A stretch of DNA of 13,687 nt from an uncultured Granulicatella sp. (GTDB lineage: Bacteria > Bacillota > Bacilli > Lactobacillales > Aerococcaceae), in assembly GCA_937891475.1 (NCBI GenBank), contig CALATC010000087.1, positions 1 to 13,687 on the forward strand. The letters are read 5' to 3'. Shown one piece after another: positions 1 to 6,958 of this stretch. Within the stretch, counting starts at the first letter, position 1, and every line of letters starts with the position of its first letter. The notes below the pieces were generated by a model. That model saw nothing but the letters and a program-made list of their open reading frames with translations, was not told the origin of the DNA and did not search any database. Made by a program: the position numbers and the translations under genes.

Positions 1-2
1 TT

Positions 3-632
3 GTAGATGAAAATGAACAATTGTATATCGCAAAAATTACTCAACTATCTCCATTAGAGTTAACAATAGAAGAACATAAAGAACAAAATGTAGAATTACC
101 GATTGATGTGACAATTTTTGTAGGGTTATCAAAAGGGGATAAATTAGAGACGATTGTCCAAAAAGCTACAGAATTAGGCGTTCATACGATTGTACCAGTA
201 GAAATGAAACGCAATATGGTGAAATGGACAAAGGATAAGTCTCAAAAGAAAATTGAAAGATTACAAAAAATTGCGCAAGAAGCAGCAGAACAATCACACA
301 GATTACATATTCCGAAAGTGTTAGACCTAATGACATTAAAGGAAAGTGTCGGTTTAGCGAAGCAATCGACAAAAGCATTAGTTGCCTTTGAAGAAGTTGC
401 TAAACAAGGAGAAGCAGCAGCTTTGGTTCAATCATTTACTTCATTAAAAGAAGGAGATTCCATTGCCTTTTATTTTGGTCCTGAAGGTGGATTTGATGTT
501 CAAGAAATTGAGTACTTAAATAGCCAGGAAGTACATTCTTGTGCCTTAGGTCCAAGAATTTTACGAGCAGAAACAGCGCCAGTGTATGCACTAGCTGCAC
601 TGTCGTATCATTTCGAACTGTTAAAAGGTTAG
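3..632 (+). CDS. rsmE: RsmE, 16S rRNA (uracil-1498-N3)-methyltransferase, 5' partial
   Basis: Methylates N3 of U1498 in 16S rRNA of the 30S subunit with SAM. The reading frame is open to the left edge (codons from base 3, VDENEQLYIAK...), so the gene starts upstream; a TTG at 21 is not the start. About 210 of roughly 245–250 residues are present, missing the first part of the N-terminal PUA-like RNA-binding domain. Family marks of the SPOUT (trefoil-knot) domain are clear: KGDKLETIVQKATELGV, the EAAEQSHR segment, and the C-terminal knot with FYFGPEGGF and LGPRILRAETAPV, which bind SAM. The stop TAG is at 630–632. It lies 117 bp ahead of rel, an order common in Lactobacillales, often with prmA before it (not visible here). 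No terminator separates it clearly from rel, but rel appears to have its own promoter. Confidence 0.95.
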   Translation, partial: VDENEQLYIAKITQLSPLELTIEEHKEQNVELPIDVTIFVGLSKGDKLETIVQKATELGVHTIVPVEMKRNMVKWTKDKSQKKIERLQKIAQEAAEQSHRLHIPKVLDLMTLKESVGLAKQSTKALVAFEEVAKQGEAAALVQSFTSLKEGDSIAFYFGPEGGFDVQEIEYLNSQEVHSCALGPRILRAETAPVYALAALSYHFELLKG

Positions 633-638
633 AAATAG

Positions 639-667
639 TTGACGGAAGGCTAAGAAAGAGATACGAT
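639..667 (+). promoter_or_regulatory. Predicted sigma-A promoter of rel
   Basis: A TTGACG −35 hexamer (639–644), a 17-bp spacer and a TACGAT −10 (662–667) lie just after the rsmE stop. The −35 matches 5 of 6 and the −10 matches 4 of 6 consensus bases at ideal spacing. This would give a leader of about 75 nt before rel. It is an inference from sequence only. Confidence 0.55.
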
Positions 668-691
668 AGGTATTATCTAAAGTTAAGAAAG

Positions 692-724
692 CAGTAACAA
701 AAATCATTTTTAAAATCGTTACTG
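692..724 (+). other. Hairpin in the rel leader
   Basis: CAGTAAC (692–698) pairs perfectly with GTTACTG (718–724). The 19-nt interior can form a second small AAAAA/TTTTT hairpin. No T-run follows, so it is not an ordinary terminator. The rel ribosome binding site AAGGGGA (734–740) begins 10 nt downstream. It may be a leader structure or RNA-stability element; function is unknown. Confidence 0.4.
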
Positions 725-749
725 TCATGAATTAAGGGGAAAAACGTAT

Positions 750-2966
750 ATGTCAAAAAATAAAAATTATACGGCTGAAGATGTCATTTCACTCTGTCGT
801 GAATATATGAATGAAAAGAGTATTCAGTTCATCGAAAAAGCCATTGAATATGCGACCTTCGCTCATAAGGATCAAGTAAGAAAATCTGGCGAAGCATATA
901 TTGTTCACCCAATTCAAGTAGCTGGAATTTTAGCAGAATTGCGATTAGATCCAGATACGATTGCAACAGGCTTTTTACATGATGTTGTTGAAGATACAGG
1001 ATTTACGATTGAAGATATTGAATATGTATTTGGAAAAGATGTTGCATTTTTAGTAGATGGTGTTACAAAACTAGGAAAAATTAAATATAAATCTCATGAA
1101 GAACAACAAGCAGAAAATCACCGTAAAATGTTATTAGCGATGGCAAATGATTTAAGGGTTATTATGGTAAAACTGGCTGACCGTTTACATAATTTAAGAA
1201 CCTTAAAATTCCATAAACCAGAAAAACAACGCATGATTGCTAATGAAACATTAGAGATTTATGCACCTTTAGCACATCGACTAGGGATGAATAAAATTAA
1301 GTGGGAATTAGAAGATACATCATTAAGATATTTAAACCCACAACAATATTATCGTATTGTTCAATTAATGGATTCAAAACGTGATGAACGTGAAGCATAT
1401 ATTCATGAAACAGTGGTGAATATAGAAGAAGCCACACAAGAATTAGAAATAGAAGCTGTAATATATGGTAGACCAAAACACATTTATTCAATTTATCGAA
1501 AAATGAAAGATAAAAAGAAAGAGTTTAATGAAATCTATGATTTATTAGCGATTCGTGTTTTAGTTCATAGTATTCGTGATTGTTACGCAGTTGTTGGAGC
1601 TATTCATACAAAATGGAAACCAATGCCTCGTCGTTTCAAAGATTATATTGCAATGCCGAAGGCAAATATGTATCAATCCATTCATACAACAGTTATTGGA
1701 CCAGGTGGTAAACCGGTAGAAATCCAAATTCGTACATTTGAAATGCATGCAGTTGCTGAATACGGGGTTGCAGCTCACTGGGCTTATAAAGAAGGAAACA
1801 CGCAAAAAGTATCAAATGATCCACTTCAAAAACAATTAGATTGGTTTAAAGATTTAATTGAATTACAAGATGATTCAAAAGATGCGAATGACTTTATGAA
1901 TAGTGTAAAAGAAGATATTTTTGGAGATAAAGTATATGTCTTTACTCCAAAAGGAGATGTGTCTGAATTACCATTAGGATCTGGACCATTAGATTTTGCT
2001 TATAATATTCATACAGAAGTAGGGAATAAAACTGTCGGTGCAAAAGTAAATAATAAAATTGTTCCGTTAAATTATCAGTTAAAAACTGGAGACATTGTAG
2101 AAGTATTAACTTCTGCGAATTCATTTGGTCCATCAAGAGACTGGATTAATTTAGTATTTACGACTCGTGCAAAAAATAAAATTCGTCGATTCTTTAAATT
2201 ACAAAATCGTGAAGAAAGTATTCTTCGTGGACGTGATTTATTAGAAAAACAAATTGTTGATTTAGAATTTTCTCCAAAAGACTTTTTAACGAAGATGCAA
2301 TTAAAAGAAATTTCCAGTCGATTTAATTTTGCCAATGAAGATGATTTATTTGCAGCGATTGGATTTGGAGAAGTTTCTGTTCAAACAGTTGCGAATCGAT
2401 TAACGGATAAAGCTCGTCGAGAAATTGAAAAGCAAAAAATGCAAGAAGAAGCTTTTGAACAAACGACTGAAAAAATTCAACGGAAAGATACTCAAAAGAT
2501 GAGTATTAAGCATGAAAATGGCGTCATTATTGAAGGGGTTAATAACTTATTAATTCGCTTAAGTCGTTGTTGTAATCCAGTACCGGGGGATGAAATTGTT
2601 GGATATATTACAAAGGGGCGTGGCATTTCTGTCCATCGTAAGGACTGTCCGAATGTGAAAGTTCAACAAGATCAACAAACTCGTCTTATTGATGTTGATT
2701 GGGAAGATACGGGTAATTCTAAGCAACAATATGATACAGAATTAGTTGTTGAAGGATACAATCGTAATGGTTTATTGAATGAGGTATTAAATGTCATCAA
2801 TAGTATTACGAAGTCTTTAAATTCTGTGAATGGTAAAGTGGATTCTAATAAGATGGCTACAATTACGGTCAATATTGGAATTCATAATACGGAACAGTTA
2901 GAATTTATTGTGAAGAAGATTAATCAAATTCCTGATGTTTATAGTGTTCGTCGTGTAATTTCTTAA
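750..2966 (+). CDS. rel: Bifunctional (p)ppGpp synthetase/hydrolase Rel
   Basis: Cytoplasmic stringent-response enzyme that makes (p)ppGpp from ATP plus GTP/GDP on starved ribosomes and also degrades it. At 738 residues it has the normal long-RSH length and all domains. The HD hydrolase domain has RKSGE (44–48), H53, and H77-D78 followed by VVEDT. The synthetase has [13 protein letters not shown] (240–252), YQSIHTT (308–314) and the catalytic Glu near 324 in EIQIRT. The TGS domain is about 394–455. The zinc-finger/conserved-cysteine region has CC at 607–608 and DCPN at 632–635, and a C-terminal ACT domain spans about 661–738 (NRNGLL). HD and synthetase residues are both intact, so a bifunctional enzyme is expected rather than a RelA-only synthetase. 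AAGGGGA at 734–740 sits 9 nt before the ATG. dtd follows after 25 bp, probably co-transcribed. Confidence 0.97.
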   Translation: MSKNKNYTAEDVISLCREYMNEKSIQFIEKAIEYATFAHKDQVRKSGEAYIVHPIQVAGILAELRLDPDTIATGFLHDVVEDTGFTIEDIEYVFGKDVAFLVDGVTKLGKIKYKSHEEQQAENHRKMLLAMANDLRVIMVKLADRLHNLRTLKFHKPEKQRMIANETLEIYAPLAHRLGMNKIKWELEDTSLRYLNPQQYYRIVQLMDSKRDEREAYIHETVVNIEEATQELEIEAVIYGRPKHIYSIYRKMKDKKKEFNEIYDLLAIRVLVHSIRDCYAVVGAIHTKWKPMPRRFKDYIAMPKANMYQSIHTTVIGPGGKPVEIQIRTFEMHAVAEYGVAAHWAYKEGNTQKVSNDPLQKQLDWFKDLIELQDDSKDANDFMNSVKEDIFGDKVYVFTPKGDVSELPLGSGPLDFAYNIHTEVGNKTVGAKVNNKIVPLNYQLKTGDIVEVLTSANSFGPSRDWINLVFTTRAKNKIRRFFKLQNREESILRGRDLLEKQIVDLEFSPKDFLTKMQLKEISSRFNFANEDDLFAAIGFGEVSVQTVANRLTDKARREIEKQKMQEEAFEQTTEKIQRKDTQKMSIKHENGVIIEGVNNLLIRLSRCCNPVPGDEIVGYITKGRGISVHRKDCPNVKVQQDQQTRLIDVDWEDTGNSKQQYDTELVVEGYNRNGLLNEVLNVINSITKSLNSVNGKVDSNKMATITVNIGIHNTEQLEFIVKKINQIPDVYSVRRVIS

Positions 2967-2991
2967 TCGAATGCGAGAAAGAGGAAGAGTT

Positions 2992-3438
2992 ATGAGAGTT
3001 GTTTTACAGCGTGTTGCTCATGCTAGTGTTACAGTTGAGGAGAAAGTCATTGGAAAGATTCAACGTGGTTTTCTTTTATTAGTGGGTGTAACGCATGATG
3101 ATGCAATGGAAGATATGGAATATCTTGTTCGTAAGATTGTTCAGATGAGAATTTTTGAAGATGAAGAGGGGAAATTGAATCGTAGTATTCAGGATATTAG
3201 CGGTGAGATTTTATCGGTTTCGCAGTTTACTTTATATGCGGATACGAAAAAGGGGAATCGTCCTTCGTTTTCAAAGGCAGCTCCTGGGGATGTTGCGCTT
3301 GAGATGTTTGAGCAGTTTAATGGTTTGTTAAGAGATACTGGGATTCCTGTTGAAACGGGGCAGTTTGGTGCGGATATGAAAGTAGAGTTACTAAATGACG
3401 GACCAGTGACAATCCTGTTGGATTCAAAAAACCGTTAA
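2992..3438 (+). CDS. dtd: D-aminoacyl-tRNA deacylase
   Basis: Hydrolyses D-amino acids (and mischarged Gly) from tRNA, protecting translation in the cytoplasm. I place the start at ATG 2992, giving 148 residues beginning MRVVLQRV, the standard family N-terminus. An in-frame ATG at 2971 would add seven residues and would lie upstream of the ribosome binding site AAGAGGAAG (about 2979–2987), so it is unlikely. Family motifs are present: [27 protein letters not shown] (substrate pocket) and the C-terminal [17 protein letters not shown] with the cross-subunit Gly-Pro (GP in NDGPVT) that selects against L-amino acids. It sits 25 bp after rel in the very common rel–dtd pair. A large hairpin repeat begins within 10 bp of its stop. 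Confidence 0.96.
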   Translation: MRVVLQRVAHASVTVEEKVIGKIQRGFLLLVGVTHDDAMEDMEYLVRKIVQMRIFEDEEGKLNRSIQDISGEILSVSQFTLYADTKKGNRPSFSKAAPGDVALEMFEQFNGLLRDTGIPVETGQFGADMKVELLNDGPVTILLDSKNR

Positions 3439-3444
3439 TGGGAC

Positions 3445-3626
3445 GTAATAGAAAAAGAGAACAAAAGACTTTTTAGAAATAGTAGCTTGGACGCCAGCAG
3501 CTTCGCGTTGCGAATCTCATGGCTAACAATCGAGCCTATGGTCTCGATTGTTCCAGTAATAGAAGCCAAAATTGGCTTCTATTACGTTAGCTACTATGAA
3601 AAGTCTTTTTTTCTCTTTTTCTATAC
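3445..3626. repeat. Large imperfect inverted repeat with nested hairpins after dtd
   Basis: The left arm (3445–3487, GTAATAGAAAAAGAGAAC…AGTAGCT) is imperfectly complementary to the right arm (3589–3626, AGCTACTATGAAAAGTCTTT…CTATAC). Inside are three further hairpins. TTCGC/GCGAA is at 3502–3514. A perfect 10-bp stem pairs 3525–3534 with 3543–3552. A perfect 14-bp stem pairs 3556–3569 with 3572–3585. The right arm contains a run of seven T, so the + strand structure could also end rel–dtd transcription. No open reading frame of note lies within it. The shape suggests a small non-coding repeat of MITE or BOX/RUP-like kind, but I do not recognise the family. Confidence 0.75.
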
Positions 3627-3790
3627 TTTTTGAGTGTCACTCATGTAAGAGGCGTTGAGGACTTATAATTGTAATAGCTTGGATGCTCGCAGAATCGTGA
3701 AGCGAATCTCGCTCTAATACGATAAGTCTTTCCACTTTTCTTTTTCTATACTTTTTGAGTGTCACTCATGTAAGTTGCGTTGAAGACTAT
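3483..3790. repeat. Two tandem copies of an intergenic repeat unit
   Basis: Unit 1 (about 3483–3664) and unit 2 (about 3675–3787) share the same order of blocks: TAGCTTGGA, then GCGAATCTC, then AAGTCTTT, then an exact 35-bp block (3615–3649 and 3740–3774, offset 125 bp), then GCGTTGA(G/A)GACT. Unit 2 lacks the two long internal hairpins of unit 1 but keeps a smaller one (AGCGA/TCGCT, 3701–3713). The 35-bp block contains a short palindrome with 6-bp arms around one base, TGAGTG-T-CACTCA (3631–3643 and 3756–3768). I cannot place it in a named repeat family. Other copies in the genome would show whether it is mobile. Confidence 0.8.
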
Positions 3791-3800
3791 TAATTGCGTT

Positions 3801-3856
3801 AAAAATTAAAACAGGAAAGTCCCTTGTTAATAGGGGAGTATTTCCTGTTTTTTATT
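3801..3856. terminator. Bidirectional rho-independent terminator between dtd and uspA
   Basis: AAACAGGAAA (3809–3818) pairs with TTTCCTGTTT (3841–3850), and TCCC (3820–3823) with GGGA (3834–3837) extends the stem. On the + strand the stem runs into TTTTTT. On the minus strand it runs into the complement of the A-rich 3801–3811. It can therefore serve both convergent transcription units, rel–dtd and uspA. Confidence 0.88.
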
Positions 3857-3865
3857 TCTATATGT

Positions 3866-4324
3866 TTATGCGCGTTGGTTTTCTAGGTCTGTGCGGACTA
3901 CTAAGACGTCGCAGCTGGCGTTTCGGATGACATATTCTGATACAGAACCGATAAATAATCGTTCGACTGCGTTTAGTCCTGTTGCGCCCATCATAATTAA
4001 ATCAATTTGATAATCCTTTGGAATATTTTTAGAAATATAAACTTTTGGTGAACCATATTCTAAAACAAAATCAATGTCATTAAAATCATGTTCTTGTGCA
4101 TATTGACGATATTCTTGGAATAGATTTTCGGTTTGTCTTTGAATTTCTTCGTTGAAATTTCCTTCAAAACCAGTAGGAGTTTGAAGTACTCGAGTATCGA
4201 TAATATGTGCAATAATGACTTGAGCACGATTTCTTTTAGCGACCTCAATGGCTTTTTCAAAAGCTAATCTAGCCTCATTAGATCCATCTACTGGAACTAA
4301 AATTTTTGAATATTCATGGAACAT
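3866..4324 (-). CDS. Universal stress protein, UspA family, ATP-binding type
   Basis: Small cytoplasmic USP-fold protein of the kind induced in growth arrest and stress; the precise role is not known from sequence. I choose ATG at 4324 (152 residues, MFHEYSKILVPVDGS), because AAGGAG on the minus strand (4333–4338) lies 8 nt upstream. A longer start, GTG at 4331–4333, overlaps that ribosome binding site and is unlikely. Family marks are the N-terminal ILVPVDGS strand-turn and the C-terminal nucleotide-binding pattern G-2x-G-9x-G-S in GATGLNAVERLFIGS, which predicts an ATP-binding rather than UspA-type non-binding member. The protein ends DVLVVRT plus a short tail. It is a single-gene unit: extended −10 promoter upstream, bidirectional terminator downstream. 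The 6S RNA gene lies directly upstream on the same strand. Confidence 0.93.
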   Translation of the reverse strand: MFHEYSKILVPVDGSNEARLAFEKAIEVAKRNRAQVIIAHIIDTRVLQTPTGFEGNFNEEIQRQTENLFQEYRQYAQEHDFNDIDFVLEYGSPKVYISKNIPKDYQIDLIMMGATGLNAVERLFIGSVSEYVIRNASCDVLVVRTDLENQRA

Positions 4325-4353
4325 AACGATCACTCCTTCAGCTTTATACCTTC

Positions 4354-4362
4354 ATTATACCA
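4354..4362 (-). promoter_or_regulatory. Extended −10 promoter of uspA
   Basis: On the minus strand TGG-TATAAT (4362–4354) is a perfect extended −10 element about 30 bp upstream of the uspA start. No good −35 is visible at the right distance, which is typical for extended −10 promoters. Confidence 0.6.
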
Positions 4363-4410
4363 CTATGAAATTGTTTTAAAAGGGGTTTCATCTAGATAAA
4401 TTCCGTTTAT

Positions 4411-4437
4411 AAAAGAAAAAACCACTCAAAGAGTGGT
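4411..4437 (-). terminator. Rho-independent terminator of the 6S RNA gene
   Basis: On the minus strand a 7-bp stem ACCACTC/GAGTGGT with a 3-nt loop (4437–4421) is followed by TTTTTTCTTTT. It ends minus-strand transcription before the uspA promoter. Confidence 0.85.
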
Positions 4438-4651
4438 CCAAAGTAAAAACTTTATTGATAGATTTCCGGTGATGCCGTTTGATGTATTTGATAGTTTTGA
4501 ACCCGCATTCTAAGCAGGTGGGCTTCTATGAGTTACTTCTTAACTTCCAAGTGCAATGGCTTGTTATCCATAACAACAATCTGAATCCCTAAAAAGTCAT
4601 TAATTGTTCGGTCAACACTTAGTAAATACCGCGCACATCTCAGATTTCTAT
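4412..4651 (-). ncRNA. ssrS: 6S RNA (RNA polymerase–binding RNA, Bacillus 6S-1 type)
   Basis: 6S RNA binds the sigma-A holoenzyme by mimicking an open promoter and is released when polymerase copies a short product RNA from it. Evidence here: a consensus promoter at 4658–4686 and a terminator at 4411–4437 bound a gene-free minus-strand unit of about 240 nt. The RNA contains …ACUAAGUGUUGACCGAAC…, whose complement begins GUUCGGUCAA (from 4606), matching as I recall the start of the B. subtilis 6S-1 product RNA. It can fold as a long rod. The closing pair is GUAUUU with AAAUAC (4624–4629 with 4484–4489), the apical hairpin is TTGTTA/TAACAA (4561–4576), and CCCACCUGC…GCGGGUUCAAAAC forms the 3' side facing the central bubble. 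The 5' end is estimated from the −10 box. A covariance search with Rfam 6S would settle identity. Confidence 0.8.
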
Positions 4652-4657
4652 GTCACT

Positions 4658-4686
4658 ATAGTAGCACTCCTTATATAAAAAATCAA
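4658..4686 (-). promoter_or_regulatory. Promoter of the 6S RNA gene
   Basis: On the minus strand, TTGATT (4686–4681), a 17-bp spacer and TACTAT (4663–4658). An inverted repeat ATCAATA/TATTGAT (4682–4688 and 4693–4699) overlaps the −35 and could be an operator. Confidence 0.7.
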
Positions 4687-4695
4687 TACTTATAT

Positions 4696-4709
4696 TGATA
4701 GCGTTTACT
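4696..4709. promoter_or_regulatory. Candidate cre (CcpA) site between divergent promoters
   Basis: TGATAGCGTTTACT matches 13 of 14 positions of the Bacillus cre consensus TGWAARCGYTWNCW. It lies 9 bp upstream of the 6S −35 and about 37 bp upstream of the thi −35. Binding by CcpA is inference; single matches of this size occur by chance in AT-rich DNA. Confidence 0.35.
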
Positions 4710-4744
4710 TATAATTGAAGCGCAAATATTTTTTTAAGCAGATA

Positions 4745-4774
4745 ATTTGAAAATGATTTCAAATATGATATGAT
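4745..4774 (+). promoter_or_regulatory. Promoter of the thiamin operon with an overlapping palindrome
   Basis: TTGAAA (4747–4752), a 16-bp spacer and TATGAT (4769–4774) form a good sigma-A promoter 20–25 nt before the TPP aptamer. A perfect 8-bp inverted repeat with a 4-bp centre, ATTTGAAA-ATGA-TTTCAAAT (4745–4764), covers the −35 and most of the spacer, the usual place for a repressor operator. Confidence 0.6.
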
Positions 4775-4798
4775 AAAAGAAAATTTAATAAAACCAAA

Positions 4799-4871
4799 AC
4801 ATTTGGGGTGCCAATTGGCTGAGATTATACCCATTGAACCTGATCTGGATAGTACCAGCGAAGGGAAATGT
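4799..4871 (+). ncRNA. TPP riboswitch (THI element) aptamer
   Basis: Binds thiamin pyrophosphate and shuts down the downstream thi operon. The sequence carries the near-invariant THI-box pieces in order: GGGGUGCC, GGCUGAGAUU, ACCC, UUGAACCUGAUCUGGAUAGUACC and AGCGAAGGGAA. P1 is formed by ACAUUU (4799–4804) with AAAUGU (4866–4871). The expression platform is the terminator at 5007–5041. Recognition is essentially certain from the conserved core. Confidence 0.97.
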
Positions 4872-5006
4872 GGAATGTTACGATAGTAATGTTTTCTAAT
4901 GATTTGTTTGCTCGATATATAATGATATTATTTTTTATGATGTATTTATGTCGGAACTCAAAGATTTAGTTTCCATTGCTTACGTACATAATGTTAGTGA
5001 ATGTGC

Positions 5007-5041
5007 CTCCTTTTGTTTTGAAAACGAAGGGAGTTTTTTTT
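5007..5041 (+). terminator. TPP riboswitch expression platform: terminator that also hides the ykoE RBS
   Basis: A 12-bp stem pairs 5007–5018 with 5022–5033 (two G·U pairs, 3-nt loop) and is followed by eight U (5034–5041) ending at the ykoE ATG (5042). The 3' arm contains the ribosome binding site AAGGGAG (5027–5033). A competing pairing is visible: CAAAACA (4795–4801) and GGGG (4805–4808), in the 5' strand of the aptamer, can pair with the terminator's 5' arm at 5014–5020 and 5007–5010. That would be an antiterminator in the TPP-free state. The stem and U-run are seen directly; the switching model is inference. Confidence 0.85.
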
Positions 5042-5599
5042 ATGGAAAAATGGAGTTTGAAAGATGTCATTTTAATGGCATTATTAGCGTTTCTTTTTGG
5101 GGGCGTATTTATGGGAGCAGGATTTTTGTATGTTGCTTTAGAAGTGGCATTAACGCCTGGAGGTTATCAACCTTTTGCGAATGAAATTTTATTTGGATTA
5201 TGGACGATGGCTGCTCCGATGATTGGAGTACTATTGAAGAAGAAAGGAAGTTCGACTCTTGGAGAAATGTTAGCTGCGTTAGCAGAAATGTTAATGGGTT
5301 CTCATTTTGGAGTTGGAGTTTTAGTTTCTGGTTTTGTTCAAGGTTTAGGTACTGAAGCAGGATTTTTTGCAACGGGATATAAGAGATATGATACATTTTC
5401 TCTTACATTAAGTGCGATCGGTACAGTTGTCTTTAGTTTCATTTATGAGTATTTCAAATTAGGATATGGTGCTTATTCTTTAGGATTTTTAGTTTCATTA
5501 ATCGTTGTTCGTTTTATTTCTGTTTTCATCTTTGGTGTCGTATTTGTAAAAATTGTAATGAACTTATTACAAAAAGTAAAAGCTACAAGAGGAAATTAA
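5042..5599 (+). CDS. ykoE: YkoE, ECF transporter S component (thiamin precursor uptake)
   Basis: Substrate-binding membrane subunit of an energy-coupling-factor importer. The YkoEDC system is assigned in comparative studies to uptake of hydroxymethylpyrimidine or thiamin-related compounds; substrate here is inference from family and riboswitch. The start at ATG 5042 (185 residues, MEKWSLKDVILMALLA) follows the AAGGGAG site by 8 nt. In-frame or overlapping starts upstream (TTG 4976, ATG 4948) would run through the riboswitch terminator and lack an RBS. About five to six hydrophobic segments are visible (roughly residues 10–34, 45–65, 88–108, 118–135, 140–175). Family-like sequences include GGVFMGAGFLY, ANEILFGLWTMAAP, LAEMLMGSHFGV and SGFVQGLGTEAGF. 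ykoD follows after 3 bp. First gene of the operon, directly controlled by the TPP riboswitch. Confidence 0.92.
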   Translation: MEKWSLKDVILMALLAFLFGGVFMGAGFLYVALEVALTPGGYQPFANEILFGLWTMAAPMIGVLLKKKGSSTLGEMLAALAEMLMGSHFGVGVLVSGFVQGLGTEAGFFATGYKRYDTFSLTLSAIGTVVFSFIYEYFKLGYGAYSLGFLVSLIVVRFISVFIFGVVFVKIVMNLLQKVKATRGN

Positions 5600-5602
5600 T
5601 CA

Positions 5603-6958
5603 ATGAATGGTATCACTTTAGAAGATGTGAGTGTTTGGCAAGGGAATTCTAAAATTCTTCAACATCTTCATTGCAAACTAGAAATGGGCGAATTCATTTT
5701 ATTAACAGGAGATACGGGGAGCGGGAAGTCAACTCTATTTCAATTTTTATCTGGGATTAAACCGATGACTTTTGAAGGACAATGTTACTTATTAGGAAAA
5801 GATATTTCTTTGATGACACCTGTTCAAAGAGCAACCATTGCGGGAACTGTATTCCAAAAAGCATATCGTCAATTTACAATGAAAAATTTAAGGAGTGAAT
5901 TAACGTTTACTCTTGAAAATTTAGGGTTTAATTATGAACAAATTCAAAAGCGAATTCATCACGTTACGATGGATACAGTAACGCAACATTTATTAGATCG
6001 TCCTTTTGTTCAATTATCTGGAGGGGAGCAACAACGTTCTGCGATTGCAGTCTTATTAGCAATGGATGTTCCAATATTATTATTAGATGAGCCATTTGCG
6101 AGTGTAGATGAAAAAAGTAGACGCTCCTTAATGAAATTATTATTCGAACTTTCTCAAAAAGGGAAATTAGTCATTGTCAGTGATCATGATACGAATGGCT
6201 ACAATGAATATGTTAGTCGGGTATTGCATATTCAGGAAGGAAGTTTGCAGATAATTCCGATTACAACATTATCGAATCATTCCGTTATTTCATTAGAACA
6301 AGAAGGAGCTTCTACAGAGAAGTTTTTTACTTTTAAAAATGTCGTAAAAGAAGGGTTATGGTCGATTCCAGAGTTTTCTTTAGAAAAAGGGATTACGACT
6401 TTAACAGGAGATAATGGTGTTGGAAAATCCACTTTACTTAGAGCGATGGTTCAATTATCAAAAGTGAAAGGCAATTTCTTGTATGAAGGACAAAAAATAA
6501 CAAAGAGAAATCGCTCCAAATTGTTAACATTGACCGTTCAAGAAGCAATGCATCAATTTGTCACCTTAATGCCAAAGGATGAGTTAAATTTTGGGATGAA
6601 AAGATTTGCTCATGCTCACGAGTGGCAAGAACGAATCCTAACAGAAACACCATTAGGTTCAAAACTGGATACAAGTCTGATGTATTTAAGTGGAGGAGAA
6701 CAAAAATTGATTCAGCTCATCTGTATGCTAAGTTTGGATATTCCTTTTTTATTATTGGATGAACCTTTTACAGGATTAGATAAAAGAAGTTGTCAATTAA
6801 TAGGAGAATGGATGAAGTGGAATCAACAAACGCATCATCAACAATTATTAGTGGTTTCTCATCGATTAGCCCCTTTAGAAGGTGTGAGTCAACATCATAT
6901 TCAAATCAGTGAGCAGACATTACAAAAAGGGGGCATGCAACATGGAAAAACAGTCTAA
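5603..6958 (+). CDS. ykoD: YkoD, double ABC ATPase of the ECF importer
   Basis: Cytoplasmic energising subunit with two ABC domains fused in one 451-residue chain, so it can supply both nucleotide-binding sites. Domain 1: Walker A GDTGSGKST (36–44), signature LSGGEQQ (138–144), Walker B ILLLDEP (158–164), switch His195 in SDHD. Domain 2: Walker A GDNGVGKST (269–277), signature LSGGEQK (362–368), Walker B LLLDEP (383–388), switch His420 in VSHR. Both sites look catalytically complete. The linker is about residues 215–245. RBS AGAGGAAA lies just before the ATG, inside the end of ykoE. Its 3' end overlaps ykoC by 17 bp, suggesting translational coupling. It pairs with YkoC as the energising module for YkoE and possibly also for ThiW. 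Confidence 0.93.
   Translation: MNGITLEDVSVWQGNSKILQHLHCKLEMGEFILLTGDTGSGKSTLFQFLSGIKPMTFEGQCYLLGKDISLMTPVQRATIAGTVFQKAYRQFTMKNLRSELTFTLENLGFNYEQIQKRIHHVTMDTVTQHLLDRPFVQLSGGEQQRSAIAVLLAMDVPILLLDEPFASVDEKSRRSLMKLLFELSQKGKLVIVSDHDTNGYNEYVSRVLHIQEGSLQIIPITTLSNHSVISLEQEGASTEKFFTFKNVVKEGLWSIPEFSLEKGITTLTGDNGVGKSTLLRAMVQLSKVKGNFLYEGQKITKRNRSKLLTLTVQEAMHQFVTLMPKDELNFGMKRFAHAHEWQERILTETPLGSKLDTSLMYLSGGEQKLIQLICMLSLDIPFLLLDEPFTGLDKRSCQLIGEWMKWNQQTHHQQLLVVSHRLAPLEGVSQHHIQISEQTLQKGGMQHGKTV

Noticed and set aside
1297..2335. Several minus-strand open frames inside rel
   Set aside because: They are antisense shadows of a well-conserved gene, with no RBS and no recognisable protein features.
2971..2991. 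Upstream ATG as the dtd start
   Set aside because: It precedes the ribosome binding site and adds seven residues before the conserved MRVVLQRV N-terminus.
3445..3790. CRISPR array or tandem spacer structure in the dtd–uspA gap
   Set aside because: Only two copies, with long unequal internal sequence and nested hairpins; no regular repeat-spacer pattern and no cas genes.
4919..4936. ATAAT/ATTAT hairpin followed by T-run in the thi leader
   Set aside because: The stem is five A–T pairs only, too weak to be called a terminator; the GC-containing terminator at 5007–5041 is the better platform.
4948..5184. 78-codon open frame beginning inside the riboswitch leader
   Set aside because: It lacks a ribosome binding site, crosses the terminator, and overlaps ykoE in another frame; its translation shows no family likeness.
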